DNA from: Elusimicrobia bacterium GWA2_69_24
GTDB taxonomy: Bacteria; Elusimicrobiota; Elusimicrobia; UBA1565
Assembly (NCBI GenBank): GCA_001799695.1
Contig: MGTY01000114.1
Span: 1-43,094, forward strand
Length of the DNA stretch: 43,094 nucleotides
Direction of reading: 5' to 3'
The notes beneath the pieces were generated by a model. It had not been told where the DNA came from. It worked only from the letters and a program-made list of their open reading frames with translations, and did no database searches. The translations under genes were made by a program, and so were the position numbers. Positions 32,401 to 38,807 of this stretch are shown in pieces. The stretch's first letter is position 1, and each line of letters starts with the position of its first letter.

Positions 32401-34199
32401 CCACGGACAAACTGACCCTCTGGGGACAAGGCGCGGTCCGGGCGGTGACCGTGGCCCAGGCCACGGGGAGGGTGGGCCTCGGGACGTCCGCGCCGGACGA
32501 CCGGCTGCATGTCGTCGGGCAGGTCCGCATCGACGATGACACGGACACCACCGACAAGGGCTGCCTCCGCTACAACGGCACGGCGAATCAGCTCGAGTAC
32601 TCCAACGACTGCGCGGCCTTCCAGTCCTTCGCGGCGTCGAGCGGGGGCGGCTGGACGGACGACGGGACCCAAGTGCGGCTGCAGACGGGCACCGACGCCG
32701 TGGTCATCCAGTCCACCCTGACCGTGCAGGGCGACGCCTTCTCGGTCGGCCTCTCGACGCTCGTCGTCAAGGAAGGGAGGGTCGGCGTCGGCACGACGGC
32801 GCCGGGGGCGAAATTGGAGGTTCAAGGCGCCGCCAATGTCTTTTCGCGGTTCGATTTCACAGCCACCCGCGGGGTATTGCGGCTGATCAATAACAGCATG
32901 GGGCTCGCCAATACCACCGATCTGGGAATCGACTTCTCCCCGGATGTCGGAAACCCCTTTGCCGGCATCTATTCCGGCTGGCAGGAATCGACATCCGATG
33001 GTTTTCTGGCATTCAAAACGTCCAATGACTACGGCGCGACGCTTCCGGAGAGAGTCCGACTGACAAGCACCGGAAACGTCGGCATCGGGACGACGGCGCC
33101 GTCCGCCGGCTACCGCCTCGACGTGAGCAGCCCCGGAGCGTCCGGCATCCGGATCTCGGACAGCGCGAACACCTCGTCCTTACGCTTCGAGTTCGACAAC
33201 GCGGCGTCCACCATCACGGCGGCCAAGAACGGCGCTTTCGCCACGTCCATCGACTTCCGCACCCAACTCCCGGCCGGCAGCCTCAACGACACCATGACCC
33301 TCAACGCGGGCAATGTCGGCATCGGGACGACGGACCCCAAAAGCGCGTTGGATCTGTCGGGAGGGGTATTGACCTTCGGCTCCACCTCCTCGAGCAGCAC
33401 GGTGCGGCAGGACCTGACCACCGACGATCTCGTGATCACGAACAACCGGAACGCAGCCGATTCGGATATCGTATTGAAAACGATGGCCGCATCCGAAAGG
33501 ATGCGCATCCAGGGCGACGGCAACGTCGGCATCGGAACCACGAACCCCGCGGCGAAGCTGGACGTGGACGGCGACGTGGCGGTGGGCGCGCCGTCGGCCA
33601 CGGCGGTCATCAAGGCGGACGGCGGTCCCCTCCAGATACGCGGCACGACGGACGTGGTCCTCCACACCGACAGCGACAACGACACGAGCGGCGACATCGT
33701 CTTCCAGAAGGGCGCCGCGGGCTCGCCGACGAACCTCGCGAGGATCACCAACGGCGGCAATTTCCGGGTCGGCAACCACCTCAACGACGCCTACCTGCTG
33801 ACCGTGGACGGTGACGTGGCCATAGGGCAGGGGACGGTCGGCTGCGTGGTGGATCGCGACGGGACCATCATCGCCGGGACCTGCATCTCGGACGAGCGGC
33901 TCAAGAAAGACGTGCGGCCGCTCGACCCGGTGCTCCCGAGGCTGGCGGCGCTCAGGCCCGTCACCTACAACTGGCGCTCCCAGGAGTTTCCGGAGTTCCA
34001 TTTCGGCGATGCCTCCCAGACGGGCCTGGTGGCGCAGGAGGTGGAGAAGGCATTCCCGGAACTCGTGGAGACCGACCCGAAGGGGTTCCGGCGGGTCAAC
34101 TACAGCCAGCTCCCGCTCTACCTGCTGCAGGCGTTAAAGGAGCAACAGAAGAAGATCGGGGAACTGGAGACCGCGCTGGCCGCGATCGCCGGGAGATAG
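23424..34199 (+). CDS. Giant (3591-residue) surface fibre protein with C-terminal S74 self-cleaving chaperone domain
   Basis: Residues 1-46 form a long signal peptide. An N-terminal domain follows (about 50-155: LMNYQGRLTDALNNPLDG, then SPYAFIADRL). The body has about 30 copies of a motif of the form VGIGTTNPxxKLDV, alternating with diverse 20-100-residue inserts, as in phage tail-fibre-like proteins. The C-terminus is an endosialidase-type intramolecular chaperone (peptidase S74): CISDERLKKDV with Ser3489 and Lys3494 in the Ser-Lys spacing needed for autocleavage, then TYNWR, TGLVAQEVEKAFPELV and a terminal coiled coil (LKEQQKKIGELETAL). Family knowledge: this domain drives trimerisation of beta-helical fibres and cuts itself off. 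The ATG overlaps the kinase stop. The gene is 10.8 kb with no frameshift, so it is under selection to stay intact. Confidence 0.88.
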   Translation: MKSTAMERRATLSRTLGRCAALRALLALLLAGLPAFPWVRVSSAQAQSAPALMNYQGRLTDALNNPLDGNHDFVFGLYDVPSGSTALWTESQNAVPVANGVLAVQLGSVAPLSAALLQTPAVYLQISVDGVDLSPRQRLVSSPYAFIADRLQGRSYDAFVSTDAAAQSVAGDKTFSGNVAVTGSMSVPSPTAAGHAASRAYVDSQVGSGASGWRDDGTMVLLTAPGDSVVVQSTLTIQGTAFSVGGSALSVAAGKAGLGTAAPGAKLDVAGDAQFGAGAAKSTFTAAGALTLASGAGITVAGNAELTGLPATPSGATAAASKAYVDGQIASGASGWRDDGAQVLLATPGDSVVVQSTLTIQGSAFSVGGSTLAVNEGKVGIGTNSPSTSLEVQSSGTGSAIRLASNAASTNAGVQTLSLGTYIGGAYTQTAVMGDTSGADSHFKLFALQGNIYLGSNIGAAATRMVINTSGGVTVGGSDLAGAANLLHVDGSASDVVVDIAGNAGIGTTTPGAKLDVAGDAQFGAGAAKSTFTTTGALALASGAGISVSGSAELTGLPATPSGATAAASKAYVDSQVASGASGWTDDGTQVLLTAPGDSVVVQSTLTVQGGAFSVGGSTLSVAAGRVGVGTTAPAERLEVAGSIRLADGAFIRNSDSSARILLGAPADFYKLTLTGNVNVGSNVYPAADIYGRSLLGIGGNTAVTVGNTVAPATLKGNPIHLDGTAGVGTPAPGAKLDVAGDAQFGAGAAKSTFTAAGALTMAAGAGIAVSGSAELTGLPASPSGATAAVSKAYVDSQVASGASGWTDDGTQVLLTAPGDSVVIQSTLTVQGSAFSVGGSTLTISQGRVGIGTTNPQSALSISGGDVRIAGPAAAKVYFNPAGGTKEWQLDAHGQIVDGFNVRNNTDGVNALSILPGGDIGMGTTAPNAKLQVMGNLNVSQGMFSVQDSGGDILRLRGEGGIVRLDNEGLGGHMAFRTNMGGTVTEAMRLANTGRLGIGISDPAARLHISSANAAAADALLQVSSGASAGQELLVVKGDGRVGVGKADPGAKLDVAGDAQFGAGAAKSTFTAAGALTLASGAGITVAGNAELTGLPASPSGATAAASKAYVDAQVGSGASGWRDDGTQVLLTAPGDSVVVQSTLTVQGGAFSVGGSTLVVKEGNIGLGTTNPANRLDVSGNVGLTGDLAWDNGVALAKNLGGLNSGVGFNFGGASTFGGTNDNWFATRFGGGYRKIFLGGDANDDNWIVGGYTNLRLGVTNAGGTPGSTPPGQYVNIAAGAVTLTDQTLRVTGAGDSSFTGRLGVGAASPGADLDVAGDAQFGAGAVRSTFTAAGALTMASGAGITVAGNAELTGLPASPSGATAAASKAYVDAQVGSGASGWRDDGTQVLLTAPGDNVVVQSTLTVQGSEFSVGGATFAVKDGNVGIGTTSPSARIHSRNGRLLIDNALTYGPLNIGPLFNANNDVSGNALFNITDQQNSNSPISVNIAKFTGASLGSGGYPDPTSPTAYTTNNHTLQGGRIGYINFQSADGTQLLTASAIGGGIDAVRSANSMAGRLTFWTNNGAASPLERMRITPAGSVGVGTALPGALLDVDGDAQFGAGAAKSTFTAAGALAMAAGKAITLNGSGGYITTGSSVNAGAFFGDGSNLTGIIPGHGDGTNAGSGFLCLGTDASGNCQTALVDSSAVSASTSPVQSGALFTHAALAGSSAHSAASANTAGAIVARDPSGDFSAGTITAGLNGLAAAASALAADPADCGAGLVAVGVTASGTAACAAVSDSLVDDSTNAVTTNALYDHNAGAAAHSAGIAGNAATATNLAADPADAGSGFLCLGINAAGTCQTALVDSSAVSASTSPVQSGALFTHAALAGSGAHSAASANTAGAIVARDPSGDFSAGTVTAGLTGAASLNVLKGGDTMTGQLTLRGATVDVSSISALGAVGIGGTGLSNGTLVVKSTSTDAANPVVNIQANNGSELVRVQQDGSVGIGTSNPASGKLQVEGGSAPGATAVYAYSNSDGGQSLYGVTDHSNGQAVYGRAGGAGTGWAGYFSGKTHISGSVGIGTTDPSLGTLQVSGAGDAKIVLEHTGGADLELHSNDGAGLPGLRTIPQSTALSLQDTGDVVLARTAGRVGIGTAQPAGKLHLSSGTLLVDGDAATPFRVGESTFVVTSDGDIGIGTADPAYKLQVAGGALKLDDGQTLNFGPGVYVKGAGNNLQLYSNNTLMIESVSNGSVNANAQLNIPAAGLSVGSGNAWLKSQNVGGSGSGAYLYGYDGLQFDNEAYYGGPITFRSAGAEKLRLTSAGALGLGTTTPGARLEVKQASGDAYAVKVSSEDGAAMLVVNNAGNVGIGTANPDNTYQGLTVYGSNPSVRLKGSSANSWNWLEFVTSGGTNNFSLGVNQTLPYFGIKAGAGLDDPHFAIVPSGYVGIGTTDPDSLLTLGAPAGSHGYIRFKGPTIAEGNIYHDGSYGLHLDTNGNFLPIKIDGSSLILGMTGSVGVGTTAPGAKLDVNGNIAIAEGAGISPAEFAHNTGHDNTITFGQNGGSWGGLRVINYHDGSFNNQYVAFDTHHGGISSGERMRIDRDGNVGIGTTNPTAKLHVGGTPGADGIRFPDGTLMTSAAGTSTGQTSTTDLNFAADSDANGSGVMALSVKGQETMRIANDGNVGIGTTSPARRLHVYRASGVDMALDQDDPAAPSWLYFGNDGPGNANAGLGLGGSAYASYGGGNSLNLWNSLNGPLTVNLNGAEQLRVTPGSSVGIGTVNPASRLHVSSANAAASDMVFLVSSGTSAGQELLVVKGNGRVGVGTDAPSNSLHIRDASGTPGRANVLIEATSENAYLTLGADQYAANSIATIVKMGNTGLLKLNNTGSSSPAHLVVDNAGRIGVGAVPAAQLHVSSANAAAADTVLLVSSGTAAGQELLVVRGNGGVGIGTSNPSSSLHIAKDADTVGDFGAGPSLIVENQDSDASGGAASFRLMRGPATKWAWINDLDSDATDKLTLWGQGAVRAVTVAQATGRVGLGTSAPDDRLHVVGQVRIDDDTDTTDKGCLRYNGTANQLEYSNDCAAFQSFAASSGGGWTDDGTQVRLQTGTDAVVIQSTLTVQGDAFSVGLSTLVVKEGRVGVGTTAPGAKLEVQGAANVFSRFDFTATRGVLRLINNSMGLANTTDLGIDFSPDVGNPFAGIYSGWQESTSDGFLAFKTSNDYGATLPERVRLTSTGNVGIGTTAPSAGYRLDVSSPGASGIRISDSANTSSLRFEFDNAASTITAAKNGAFATSIDFRTQLPAGSLNDTMTLNAGNVGIGTTDPKSALDLSGGVLTFGSTSSSSTVRQDLTTDDLVITNNRNAADSDIVLKTMAASERMRIQGDGNVGIGTTNPAAKLDVDGDVAVGAPSATAVIKADGGPLQIRGTTDVVLHTDSDNDTSGDIVFQKGAAGSPTNLARITNGGNFRVGNHLNDAYLLTVDGDVAIGQGTVGCVVDRDGTIIAGTCISDERLKKDVRPLDPVLPRLAALRPVTYNWRSQEFPEFHFGDASQTGLVAQEVEKAFPELVETDPKGFRRVNYSQLPLYLLQALKEQQKKIGELETALAAIAGR
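24213..27719 (+). repeat. Five dispersed ~365-bp near-identical cassettes within the giant fibre gene
   Basis: Copies begin near 24213, 24957, 25620, 26571 and 27355. Each encodes KLDVAGDAQFGAGAAKSTFT, then AELTGLP, SKAYVD, GASGW, GDSVVVQSTLT and FSVGGSTL. They are separated by unique 230-590-bp inserts. A half copy precedes them (about 23990-24200), and partial copies occur near 28200 and 32640. Such DNA-level similarity predicts recombination-driven length variation. Confidence 0.85.
28413..29139 (+). repeat. Tandem ~238-bp duplication within the giant fibre gene (two copies, 489 bp apart)
   Basis: The segment at 28413-28650 (encoding GSGFLCLGTDASGNCQTALV, then SAVSASTSPVQSG) recurs at 28902-29139 with only a few base changes. 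The repeat encodes Ala/Ser/Gly-rich sequence unlike the rest of the protein and includes the protein's few cysteines. Confidence 0.8.
33888..33905 (+). other. Predicted autocleavage site of the S74 chaperone domain
   Basis: Codons for Ser3489-Asp-Glu-Arg-Leu-Lys3494. In characterised endosialidase-type chaperone domains the Ser-Lys dyad at this spacing cleaves the chain before or at this Ser-Asp, releasing the 100-residue C-terminal chaperone. The residues are seen; the activity is inferred. Confidence 0.7.
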
Positions 34200-34332
34200 A
34201 GAGCGATACGGAGCCGCCTTCCGCTCGCGCGGCCTGCCCCGAACCGAATAGGCTCATTGGGCACTTGCGGCATAGGACGATAGCCGCCGCGTTCCTGCCC
34301 GGAAGACTCAGGCCCGTCCGCCCCCGTTGCGG

Positions 34333-34338
34333 TAGGAT
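34333..34338 (+). promoter_or_regulatory. -10-like TAGGAT six bases before the peptidase ATG (possible leaderless start)
   Basis: With TAGGAT as the -10 box, transcription would begin at or next to the A of the ATG at 34345. No Shine-Dalgarno is present. The 145-bp gap after the fibre gene (34200-34344) holds nothing else that I recognise. Confidence 0.45.
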
Positions 34339-34344
34339 GGACCC

Positions 34345-35958
34345 ATGATCCACTCCAACAGAACCGGTCTACGCCGTGCCGCGGGAGCCCTGCTCCTCGC
34401 GGCGCATTCCGTCCTCGCCGTCACCGCTCTCCAGGCTCAACCCGTGCGCGGCGCGGTCGTCACGGCCCCCATCGTCCCCGGCACGCTCCAATTCGGCGCC
34501 GCGGCGGCGTCCCAATTGAATTTCGGCCAAGCGGGACTCGGCGCATCCCAGTTCAACCTGGGCACGGTCGGTCTGACGGCTCCCGCATTGAACCCCTCTT
34601 TGTCCGCCCTGACTTTGCCGACGCCCGGCGCGCAGACCCGCGCCGTCCCCGCGGCGGTGTCCGCCACCCCCCTCGTGGCCGGACGGGCCCTGCCCCGCGC
34701 CTCCAGCGTCATCGCGGCCCGGGCCGAAGGCTCGGCGATAGGCCGCTCGCTCCTGAACACGACGGGCCGCCGGAAGGACGCCCCCGCTTCGACCCGCGAG
34801 GGGGATGAGGCCGCTCCCGACCTCGCCGCGGGCGCGCTCTTCGACGGCTCGAAAGCCCAGGCCCCCAAGGAATGGACCTTCATGGTCTTCCTCAACGGGC
34901 ACAACAACCTGGACAGCTTCGGGGCCATGAACATCAAGCAGATGGAGCAGGTCGGCTCCAACGACCGGGTCAACATCGTCGTGCAGTGGGCCTCGCTGGG
35001 CAAGCCGACCAAGCGCATGCTCATCCAGCGCTCCGAGAGCGGCACGGTGAGTTCTCCGGTCATCGAGACCCTCCCTGCGGTGGACATGGGCGACGCGGCG
35101 CAGCTCTCCGAGTTCATCCGCTGGACGGTGGAACGCTTCCCGGCCGCGAAGTACATGGTGGACATCTGGGACCACGGCGCGGGCTGGCACGTCCAGCCTC
35201 GCGGCGAGATCACGCCGCACGACATCTCCTACGACGACCAGACTGGGCACCACATCACCACCGAACAGCTCGGCGACGTGATGCGCAAGGCGGCCAAGCT
35301 CATCGGCCACCCGGTCGACGTCCTGGGCTTCGACGCCTGCCTCATGGCCATGATCGAGGTGGTCGCGGAGACCGGGGGCGCGGTCCGCTACGTGGCCGGC
35401 TCAGAACAGACCGAGCCCGGCGCGGGCTGGCCCTACGACAAGGTGCTCAAGGCTTGGCTCGCCGCCCCGCCGGACGACGGCCTGTCGCTCCTGCAGGCCC
35501 TGACCAAGCATTTCATCGCGGCCTACAGCCGCGGCGTGACCTTCTCGGGGATCGACGCCCGCAAGCTCCCCGCCCTGGTCGCGGCGACCAAGACGCTGGC
35601 CGCCGAGATCGCCAAGCTGGACGCCGCGGGCCTCGCCGAGGTCCAGAAGGCCTCCCGGGCGACCCGCCGCTACGCCTACCGGGACTACGGCGACTTCCTG
35701 GACTTCGTCCTGCGCCTCGCCAAGGCCCCCGTGCCGGTCGTAGCGCCCCCGGTGCTCGACGCGGTGATCGCGGCCTACAAGGCCATGGTGGTCTCGAACG
35801 GCGCCAGCGCCGACATGTCCGGCTCCAACGGGATGTCGATCTGGCTGCCGACCGACTCAGGGACCTGGGGGAGCTACGCGAAGCGCTACCTGGGCCTGGT
35901 CTGGCACAAGCTCAGCGCCTGGGGCGACGCCCTCCGCCGCATGACCGGCGGGACATAA
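34345..35958 (+). CDS. Secreted clostripain-like cysteine peptidase (C11 family)
   Basis: The 537-residue protein has a signal peptide (about 1-31, cleaved near LQAQP). A low-complexity Ala/Pro/Leu prosegment extends to about residue 165 and ends in AGALFDGSK. The peptidase domain runs from KEWTFMVFLNGHNNLD (175-190) onward. Catalytic His277 (DIWDHGAGW) and Cys332 (GFDACLMAMIEV) are in the C11 arrangement. C11 enzymes such as clostripain cleave after Arg or Lys and are often activated by internal processing. A second gene in the window, the kinase-like protein at 39869, has the same style of leader with an FDG motif. It appears to be a single transcription unit with its own leaderless-type promoter. 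Confidence 0.88.
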   Translation: MIHSNRTGLRRAAGALLLAAHSVLAVTALQAQPVRGAVVTAPIVPGTLQFGAAAASQLNFGQAGLGASQFNLGTVGLTAPALNPSLSALTLPTPGAQTRAVPAAVSATPLVAGRALPRASSVIAARAEGSAIGRSLLNTTGRRKDAPASTREGDEAAPDLAAGALFDGSKAQAPKEWTFMVFLNGHNNLDSFGAMNIKQMEQVGSNDRVNIVVQWASLGKPTKRMLIQRSESGTVSSPVIETLPAVDMGDAAQLSEFIRWTVERFPAAKYMVDIWDHGAGWHVQPRGEITPHDISYDDQTGHHITTEQLGDVMRKAAKLIGHPVDVLGFDACLMAMIEVVAETGGAVRYVAGSEQTEPGAGWPYDKVLKAWLAAPPDDGLSLLQALTKHFIAAYSRGVTFSGIDARKLPALVAATKTLAAEIAKLDAAGLAEVQKASRATRRYAYRDYGDFLDFVLRLAKAPVPVVAPPVLDAVIAAYKAMVVSNGASADMSGSNGMSIWLPTDSGTWGSYAKRYLGLVWHKLSAWGDALRRMTGGT

Positions 35959-36016
35959 GTCCGTCGCCCCGGGCTTGACCCGGGGTCCAGGTTCACGGCC
36001 TAACAGCAACTGCTGG

Positions 36017-36091
36017 ATCCCGGCTTTCGCCGGGATGACGGGACATCTCCGGCTTTCGCCGGGATGGCGGGACATCTCCGGCTTTCGCCGG
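36017..36091. repeat. 29-bp tandem hairpin repeat between converging genes
   Basis: The unit CGGCTTTCGCCGGGAT plus 13 bases starts at 36021, 36050 and (partial) 36079. Each unit is a strong stem-loop (CCGGC-TTTC-GCCGG), and the first is extended to ATCCCGGC / GCCGGGAT. It lies between two converging genes and resembles widespread intergenic palindromic repeats; it could terminate transcription from either side. There are no unique spacers, so it is not a CRISPR array. Confidence 0.8.
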
Positions 36092-36109
36092 AAAGACGAA
36101 GTGGGTAGA

Positions 36110-36448
36110 CTAGCTCTTCGGGATCAGCTCGTAGAGGGCGGTCTTCCCCATCGAGCGGGAATCCCATTCTCCGAGCAGCTGGAACCGCTTCGGGGATGCG
36201 GCGATGGTGGCCGCTTCCAGCTTCCCCCCCGCCAGGAGGGCCAGCCAGGCGCCCAGCAGTTCGCCGTTCATGGCGAGGTAGCGGTGGAACCCGGACCAGC
36301 CGGTCAAGTCCAGGCTGCCCTGGCTCAGCCAGCGGTGGACGATGGGGAGATGATAGGACAGCCCGTCCCAGGAATCCGCCGGGACCTCCCACGCGAGATA
36401 GAGCCGGAAGGCGAACGCCCCCGCCAGCGCGACCGCGGCCTTCGCCAT
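36110..36448 (-). pseudogene. Internally deleted GT39-like membrane glycosyltransferase remnant
   Basis: The 112-residue frame begins like a polytopic mannosyltransferase-type enzyme: one membrane helix, then SWDGLSYHLPIVHRWLSQGS and WSGFHRYLAMNGELL. Such proteins are normally 400-600 residues. After about residue 73 the text jumps to what looks like the family's extreme C-terminus (RFQLLGEWDSRSMGKTALYE). Loss of the middle of the gene in frame is the simplest explanation. The ATG at 36448 is seven bases past the aldolase stop, so it is still at the end of that operon. The product is probably inactive. Confidence 0.55.
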
Positions 36449-36455
36449 GAGCCCG

Positions 36456-37109
36456 TTATTTGAAGTAGGCCGAACGGGCGCCCATGAGCTTGGCGATCTC
36501 GTCCTGCGAGAGGATCTGCTGGCGGCCCAGGAGCTTGGCCACCAAGGTGATCTTGGCGTAGTGCTCCACGATCTCCATGCGCCCGAAGGCCTCGGCCAGG
36601 TCACGCCCGTAGGCCACGACCCCGTGATTGGCCAGGAGGATGGCCCCGGATTCTCCGATGTAGGGATCGAGGGACTCCGGGACCTCGGGGGTCCCCGGCG
36701 TCGCGTACGGGGCGAGCGGAACCTTGCCCAGGGCGAGGATGGCCTCGGCCGCGATGGCCTGGTCGAGCGAGATCCCGGCGCAGGCAAAGCCCGTCGCGAT
36801 CGGGGGATGGGCGTGCACGACCGCGCAGACATCGGGCCGCCGCTCGTAGATGCGGCGGTGCATCAGGAACTCGCTGGTGAGCTTGCGGCGGCCGAAGCGG
36901 ACCTTCCCCGCCCCGTCCACGACCAGGATGTCCTCCTCCTTCATGGAGCCCTTGCTCATGTTGGAGGGCGTGACCAGGAAGAGCCCGCTGTCCAGGCGCA
37001 GGCTGATGTTGCCGCTGGTGGCGGCCACGAAATCCCGGTCGAAGAGCTTTTGGCCGGTGGCGATGATCTCGGAGCGGAGTTGGCTTTCGGTGGGCTTGAT
37101 CACGCTCAC
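36456..37109 (-). CDS. Class II aldolase/adducin-family protein (fuculose-phosphate aldolase-like)
   Basis: The 217-residue protein has the length of L-fuculose-1-phosphate or related class II aldolases. Visible motifs are SGNIS (32-36, phosphate-binding), SKGSM, Glu80 (the catalytic acid position), HAHPP with His99 and His101, and NHG with His162, which together form the zinc site. Family members cleave sugar phosphates to dihydroxyacetone phosphate and an aldehyde, or decarboxylate or epimerise related substrates; the exact substrate is not readable. The start overlaps the ettA stop (ATGA at 37106-37109), an operon with no obvious metabolic logic. Confidence 0.88.
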   Translation of the reverse strand: MSVIKPTESQLRSEIIATGQKLFDRDFVAATSGNISLRLDSGLFLVTPSNMSKGSMKEEDILVVDGAGKVRFGRRKLTSEFLMHRRIYERRPDVCAVVHAHPPIATGFACAGISLDQAIAAEAILALGKVPLAPYATPGTPEVPESLDPYIGESGAILLANHGVVAYGRDLAEAFGRMEIVEHYAKITLVAKLLGRQQILSQDEIAKLMGARSAYFK

Positions 37110-38800
37110 GCCCCCCGGATGAGCTTCTTGTAGTGGATGCGCTTGGGCGTCGCAGCCGTGCCCAGGCGCTCATGGAGGTCCGCCTCATAGGCGGACCAGT
37201 TGCCCTCGAACCAGCGCACCTTGCTCTCGCCCTCGAAGGCGAGGATGTGCGTGGCCAGACGGTCCAGGAACCAGCGGTCGTGGGTGATGATGACGCTGCA
37301 GCCGGCGAAGTTCGCGATGGCCTCTTCCAGGGCGCGCAGGGTATGCACGTCGAGGTCGTTGGTCGGCTCGTCGAGCAGGAGCACGTTGCCCGGGTCGCGC
37401 ATCATGCGCGCGAGGTGGACGCGGTTGCGCTCCCCCCCCGAGAGGAACTTCACCGCCCGCTGCTGGTCCGAGCCCGAGAAGTTGAAGGACGCCACATAGG
37501 CCCGCGAGCTCACCTCGACCTTGCCCAACTGGACCTTGTCCAGGCCGTCGGTGATGGCCTCCCAGACGTTCTTCTCGCCGTCGAGCGAGGAGCGGTCCTG
37601 GTCCACGTAGCTGAGCTTGACCGATGCCCCGACCTTGAAGGTCCCGGCGTCCGGCTTCTCACGGCCCGTGATGAGCCGGAACAGCGTGGTCTTGCCCGCG
37701 CCGTTGGGGCCGACCACCCCGACGATGCCGCCCTTGGGGAGCTTGAAGCTGAGGTCGTCGAAGAGCAGTTTGTCGCCGTAGGCCTTGGACACTCCCTGGG
37801 CCTCGATGGCCACGTCGCCGAGCCGCGGGCCCGGCGGGATGTAGATCTCGAGCTCGCGGACCTTCTCCTCCTGCGGCTGGGAGAGCATCTCCTCGTAGGC
37901 CTGGATGCGCGCCTTGCTCTTGGCCTGCCGGCCCTTGGCGCCCATGCGGACCCAGTCCAGCTCCCGTTCCAAGGATTTCTGGAACTTGGACTGCGACTTC
38001 TCCTGCTGCAGCAGGCGCTTCTGCTTCTGGTCCAGCCAGGAGCCGTAGTTCCCCTGCCAGGGGAAGCCCTCGCCCTTGTAGAGCTCGAGGATCCAGGCGG
38101 TCACCTTGTCGAGGAAGTAGCGGTCGTGGGTCGCCACGATGACGGTGCCCTCGTACTGGCGCAGGTGCGCCTCGAGCCAGCCCACGGTCTCGGCGTCGAG
38201 GTGGTTGGTAGGCTCGTCGAGGAGCAGGATGTCGGGCTTGCGCAGGAGCAGGCGGCACAGGGCCACCCGCCGCTTCTCTCCGCCCGAGATGACCCCGGTC
38301 TTGGCGTCGGGCGGCGGGCAGCGCAGGGCGTCCATGGCCAACTCGAGCTTGTTGTCGATCTCCCAGGCCCCGGCCGCCTCGATCTTGTCCTGCAGCTCGC
38401 CCTGGCGCTTCAAGGCCTTGTCCATGGCCTCGTCGGACATCGGCTCGCCCAGGGCGGCGCTCACCTTCTCGAAGTCGTCGAGCAGGGCCTTGAGGTCGGC
38501 CACCCCTTCCTCGCAGATCTCCTTGACCGTCTTCTCGGGGTCGAGCTTGGGCTCCTGCTCGAGCATCCCGATGGTGTAGCCCTTGGACTTGGAGATCTGA
38601 CCGCTGAAATCCTGGTCCAGTCCGGCCATGATCTTGAGCAGCGTGCTCTTGCCGCTCCCGTTGTCCCCGATGACGCCGATCTTGGCGCCGAAGAAGAACG
38701 AGAGCGAGATGTCCTTGAGTACCTGGTTCTTCGGGGGGAAGATGCGGCTCACCCCGCCCATCGAATAGATGATCTGCTTGGTGTCGACTGTGGTAGCCAT
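37106..38800 (-). CDS. ettA: Energy-dependent translational throttle protein EttA (ABC-F ATPase)
   Basis: The 564-residue protein has tandem ABC ATPase domains without membrane segments. Walker A1 is GDNGSGKST (45-53) and Walker A2 is GPNGAGKTT (near 360). Signatures are SGGEKRRVALCRLLL and SGGERNRVHLARMM, with Walker B LLLDEPTN in both halves. Between them is the EttA-type arm and charged linker (NYGSWLDQKQKRLLQQEKSQ). EttA binds the ribosomal E site and gates the first elongation step according to the ATP/ADP ratio. No Shine-Dalgarno precedes the ATG, but TATCAT lies nine bases upstream, so the gene may have its own short-leader transcript despite lying seven bases after the methyltransferase stop. 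Confidence 0.93.
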   Translation of the reverse strand: MATTVDTKQIIYSMGGVSRIFPPKNQVLKDISLSFFFGAKIGVIGDNGSGKSTLLKIMAGLDQDFSGQISKSKGYTIGMLEQEPKLDPEKTVKEICEEGVADLKALLDDFEKVSAALGEPMSDEAMDKALKRQGELQDKIEAAGAWEIDNKLELAMDALRCPPPDAKTGVISGGEKRRVALCRLLLRKPDILLLDEPTNHLDAETVGWLEAHLRQYEGTVIVATHDRYFLDKVTAWILELYKGEGFPWQGNYGSWLDQKQKRLLQQEKSQSKFQKSLERELDWVRMGAKGRQAKSKARIQAYEEMLSQPQEEKVRELEIYIPPGPRLGDVAIEAQGVSKAYGDKLLFDDLSFKLPKGGIVGVVGPNGAGKTTLFRLITGREKPDAGTFKVGASVKLSYVDQDRSSLDGEKNVWEAITDGLDKVQLGKVEVSSRAYVASFNFSGSDQQRAVKFLSGGERNRVHLARMMRDPGNVLLLDEPTNDLDVHTLRALEEAIANFAGCSVIITHDRWFLDRLATHILAFEGESKVRWFEGNWSAYEADLHERLGTAATPKRIHYKKLIRGA

Positions 38801-38807
38801 GGCGAAG

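Noticed and set aside
30561..32825. 754-codon minus-strand open frame opposite the fibre gene
   Set aside because: Same reason: composition is driven by the sense repeats, with no ribosome site and no recognisable protein features.
23424..34199. Fibre gene as part of a prophage
   Set aside because: S74 domains are common in phage, but this protein has a signal peptide, is co-transcribed with a kinase and a barrel gene, and no capsid, terminase or other tail genes are present.
36021..36091. Short tandem palindromic units as a CRISPR array
   Set aside because: The units are contiguous and identical with no unique spacers, and the repeat is an intergenic hairpin type. The nearby cas3 is 35 kb away.
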